Below, one piece after another: positions 12,546 through 13,626 of a stretch of DNA of 13,626 nucleotides. Origin of the DNA: an uncultured Prevotella sp. (lineage in GTDB: Bacteria; Bacteroidota; Bacteroidia; Bacteroidales; Bacteroidaceae); contig CAJJWN010000062.1 of NCBI GenBank assembly GCA_905196835.1, positions 1 to 13,626 of the forward strand, in the 5' to 3' direction. The stretch's first letter is position 1; the number at the start of each line of letters is the position of its first letter. The notes beneath the pieces were generated by a model, which was not told where the DNA came from, did no database searches, and saw only the letters and a list, made by a program, of their open reading frames with translations. The position numbers and the translations under genes are program-made.

Positions 12546-13361
12546 TCAGAGTTTGCTTATCCATCCTTGTTCAGTATCGCGCCAGATGCGTTTGACGGGT
12601 GCGTCCAATGCCTGCCGTTCCACGTTGGCGTTGTACATTCCGCCTGCGTGCACGTCTATGCGCGTGGCTGGCTGGCCTGCGCCGCGCCGGTCGAGGGCGG
12701 CGAGCCGCTTGCGTTGCCCGTCGGTCATCTTGTCCCAGAACAAGTCGTAGAGCATCGACTTCATCGGGGCGCGCTCCTTCGGGTTTTCATCCACGTGCTC
12801 TTCAATGTGTGCCAGCAGGCGGTCTATCTGTTCGCGGATGATTTCGTCCTTGTCAAGTTCCGTTGAAGCCTGCTCGGCCTCCGCCATGTCCGCCATTTGT
12901 CCGTAAAGAAGGCAGGCCTCCCTTCGCAGGTCGTCTATCTTTTCCAGGCTTTGTTTGTGCAGCTCGGTCGCGTCCCTTGCGGCCTCCTCGGCCTCCTTGC
13001 GCTTCTTCGTTTCCAGCGAGAGCTGCCCGCGCAGCTTGGAGACCTCCTCCTCGAGCGCGGCTTTTCTCACGAGCAGCCGCTTGCGCTCGGCGTCGGCGGC
13101 CTTGAGCCGCTGCTTCTCCTCCGTGAGCCGCGCGTTGCTCTTGACAAATTCGTTGACCCGTTTGTTCAAGAATGCGATGGTCTCGTCCTTGTCCTCCAAC
13201 CGCGCGGATATTTCGCCGAGCAGGTCGTCCAGGCTTGCGTCTTTCATGGTCTTGGCTTTCATGTCCGTCTCGGCGCCGGCCATGGCGCGCATTATGGCGT
13301 CGTCCATGCGCCGCGCGTCGTCGTCTGTTGTGGATATTAAATTTTTTAAATTCATGAACAT
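12546..13361 (-). CDS. 271-residue coiled-coil protein with C-terminal YNANVE motif
   Basis: I cannot name a family. Residues 1-40 are polar and acidic. A long charged coiled coil runs over about 45-165, with Lys/Glu/Arg/Leu heptads such as ALEEEVSKLRGQLSLETKK. A second helical part follows (170-225, DEIIREQIDRLLAHIEEHV and MLYDLFWDKM). The end holds IDVHAGGMYNANVERQ (235-250), matching the start of the next protein. There is no signal peptide. Two ATGs are possible, 13361 and 13355, and the sequence does not decide between them. It is the first gene of a two-gene unit with a full promoter. The coiled coil suggests a dimer or a scaffold. Confidence 0.8.
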   Translation of the reverse strand: MFMNLKNLISTTDDDARRMDDAIMRAMAGAETDMKAKTMKDASLDDLLGEISARLEDKDETIAFLNKRVNEFVKSNARLTEEKQRLKAADAERKRLLVRKAALEEEVSKLRGQLSLETKKRKEAEEAARDATELHKQSLEKIDDLRREACLLYGQMADMAEAEQASTELDKDEIIREQIDRLLAHIEEHVDENPKERAPMKSMLYDLFWDKMTDGQRKRLAALDRRGAGQPATRIDVHAGGMYNANVERQALDAPVKRIWRDTEQGWISKL

Positions 13362-13384
13362 TGATTTGTTTTAACTAAGCACTG

Positions 13385-13416
13385 CAAAGATAAGACTAAT
13401 ATTCGAGATAACCAAA
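13385..13416 (-). promoter_or_regulatory. Bacteroidales-type promoter of the YNANVE gene pair
   Basis: On the - strand TTTG (13413-13416) is followed after 20 bases by TATCTTTG (13385-13392). Both boxes match consensus with near-ideal spacing. The leader before the ATG at 13361 is only about 17-23 bases. Confidence 0.75.
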
Positions 13417-13436
13417 AATAGCGCGGCGATTTGTGG

Positions 13437-13467
13437 AGGCCGTCTTCGCCAATCTTGAAGACGGCCT
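13437..13467. other. 11-base stem hairpin
   Basis: AGGCCGTCTTC (13437-13447) pairs perfectly with GAAGACGGCCT (13457-13467) over a 9-base loop. Neither strand has a T run of terminator length after it, so it may be a weak terminator for a gene beyond the window or an unrelated structure just upstream of the promoter. Confidence 0.5.
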
Positions 13468-13495
13468 TTGCGGTGCGCAGGGGACGCCTTGGCCG

Positions 13496-13524
13496 CGCTT
13501 ACAATTACAAATGACAGATGACAC
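13496..13524. repeat. Dispersed repeat, copy 3, with one extra 7-mer
   Basis: CGCTTACAATTACA then AATGACA then GATGACA. The other two copies (8702, 10505, opposite strand) have AATTACA followed directly by GATGACA. The difference is one complete 7-base unit. Confidence 0.8.
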
Positions 13525-13569
13525 TGTGCTCATCCGGGTTGTGTGCCCGGAGGGTAGGGTAATAGGGGT

Positions 13570-13615
13570 TTATATTATTATATATATAAATATATTTATA
13601 TATATAATAATATAA
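13570..13615. repeat. Perfect 46-base AT-only palindrome
   Basis: Every base from 13570 to 13615 is A or T, and the two 23-base halves are exact reverse complements with no loop. The flanking bases are GGGGT on the left and CTTTTCTTTCC on the right. It could extrude as a cruciform or form a hairpin in RNA. No gene can be assigned to 13362-13626. Confidence 0.92.
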
Positions 13616-13626
13616 CTTTTCTTTCC

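Noticed and set aside
13433..13615. 60-codon + strand frame ending in the AT palindrome
   Set aside because: It spans a hairpin, a dispersed repeat and the palindrome; its C-terminal Ile/Tyr run is palindrome translation.
8215..13626. Retron or diversity-generating retroelement
   Set aside because: No reverse transcriptase motif is present and no template/variable repeat pair with adenine-specific changes was seen.
1..13626. tRNA or rRNA genes
   Set aside because: No cloverleaf with a GTTCRA-type T-loop and no rRNA-like conserved stretch was noticed in the gaps by eye; a covariance-model search was not possible.

Overview
The window looks like chromosomal DNA of a Bacteroidota, order Bacteroidales (a Prevotella- or Bacteroides-like organism). 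Four things point there: promoters of the TTTG / TAnnTTTG type (an exact pair with a 19-base spacer before dapA), start codons without Shine-Dalgarno sites, a short type-3 prolyl-tRNA synthetase, and a fused VirE_N-type primase/DUF3987 ATPase of a kind common in that order. I cannot name the species.

The left two thirds (1-8055) is ordinary housekeeping DNA. On the + strand lie the 3' part of truA (tRNA pseudouridine synthase), a 10-helix EamA/DMT transporter, dapA (lysine/diaminopimelate pathway), mtaB (tRNA methylthiotransferase) and, one base behind mtaB, a family 2 glycosyltransferase. A 60-residue lipoprotein with a strict 5-residue repeat lies on the - strand between dapA and mtaB. comF and proS follow on the - strand.

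The right third (8215-13361) is an accessory-looking block, all on the - strand and visibly GC-richer in its largest gene. Read 5' to 3' on that strand, a first unit has a promoter, a 271-residue coiled-coil protein, a 153-residue protein and a strong hairpin terminator. The two proteins share a YNANVE motif, at the C-terminal end of the first and the N-terminal end of the second. A second unit has a promoter, a small OB-fold-like (DUF3127-like) protein, a 102-residue unknown, a 760-residue VirE_N primase + DUF3987 ATPase, and a DUF5675 protein with a His/Cys motif. There is no integrase, transposase or reverse transcriptase in the window, so I describe the block as a small replication-flavoured module of unknown role.

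The most unusual feature is the intergenic DNA. Six gaps (518-725, 5710-5794, 6481-6577, 8101-8217, 8632-8890, 11163-11310) are filled with degenerate 7-mer (sometimes 8-mer) tandem arrays of differing sequence. They share one layout: a purine-rich array starts at or within a few bases of the stop codon of one gene, and a pyrimidine-rich array runs up to the start codon of the next. In several gaps the two arrays are near-perfect inverted repeats. A further 7-mer family occurs as a shared 22-base sequence at 8702 and, in frame, inside the primase linker at 10505, with a variant at 13496 that carries exactly one extra 7-mer. The window ends in a perfect 46-base AT palindrome (13570-13615).
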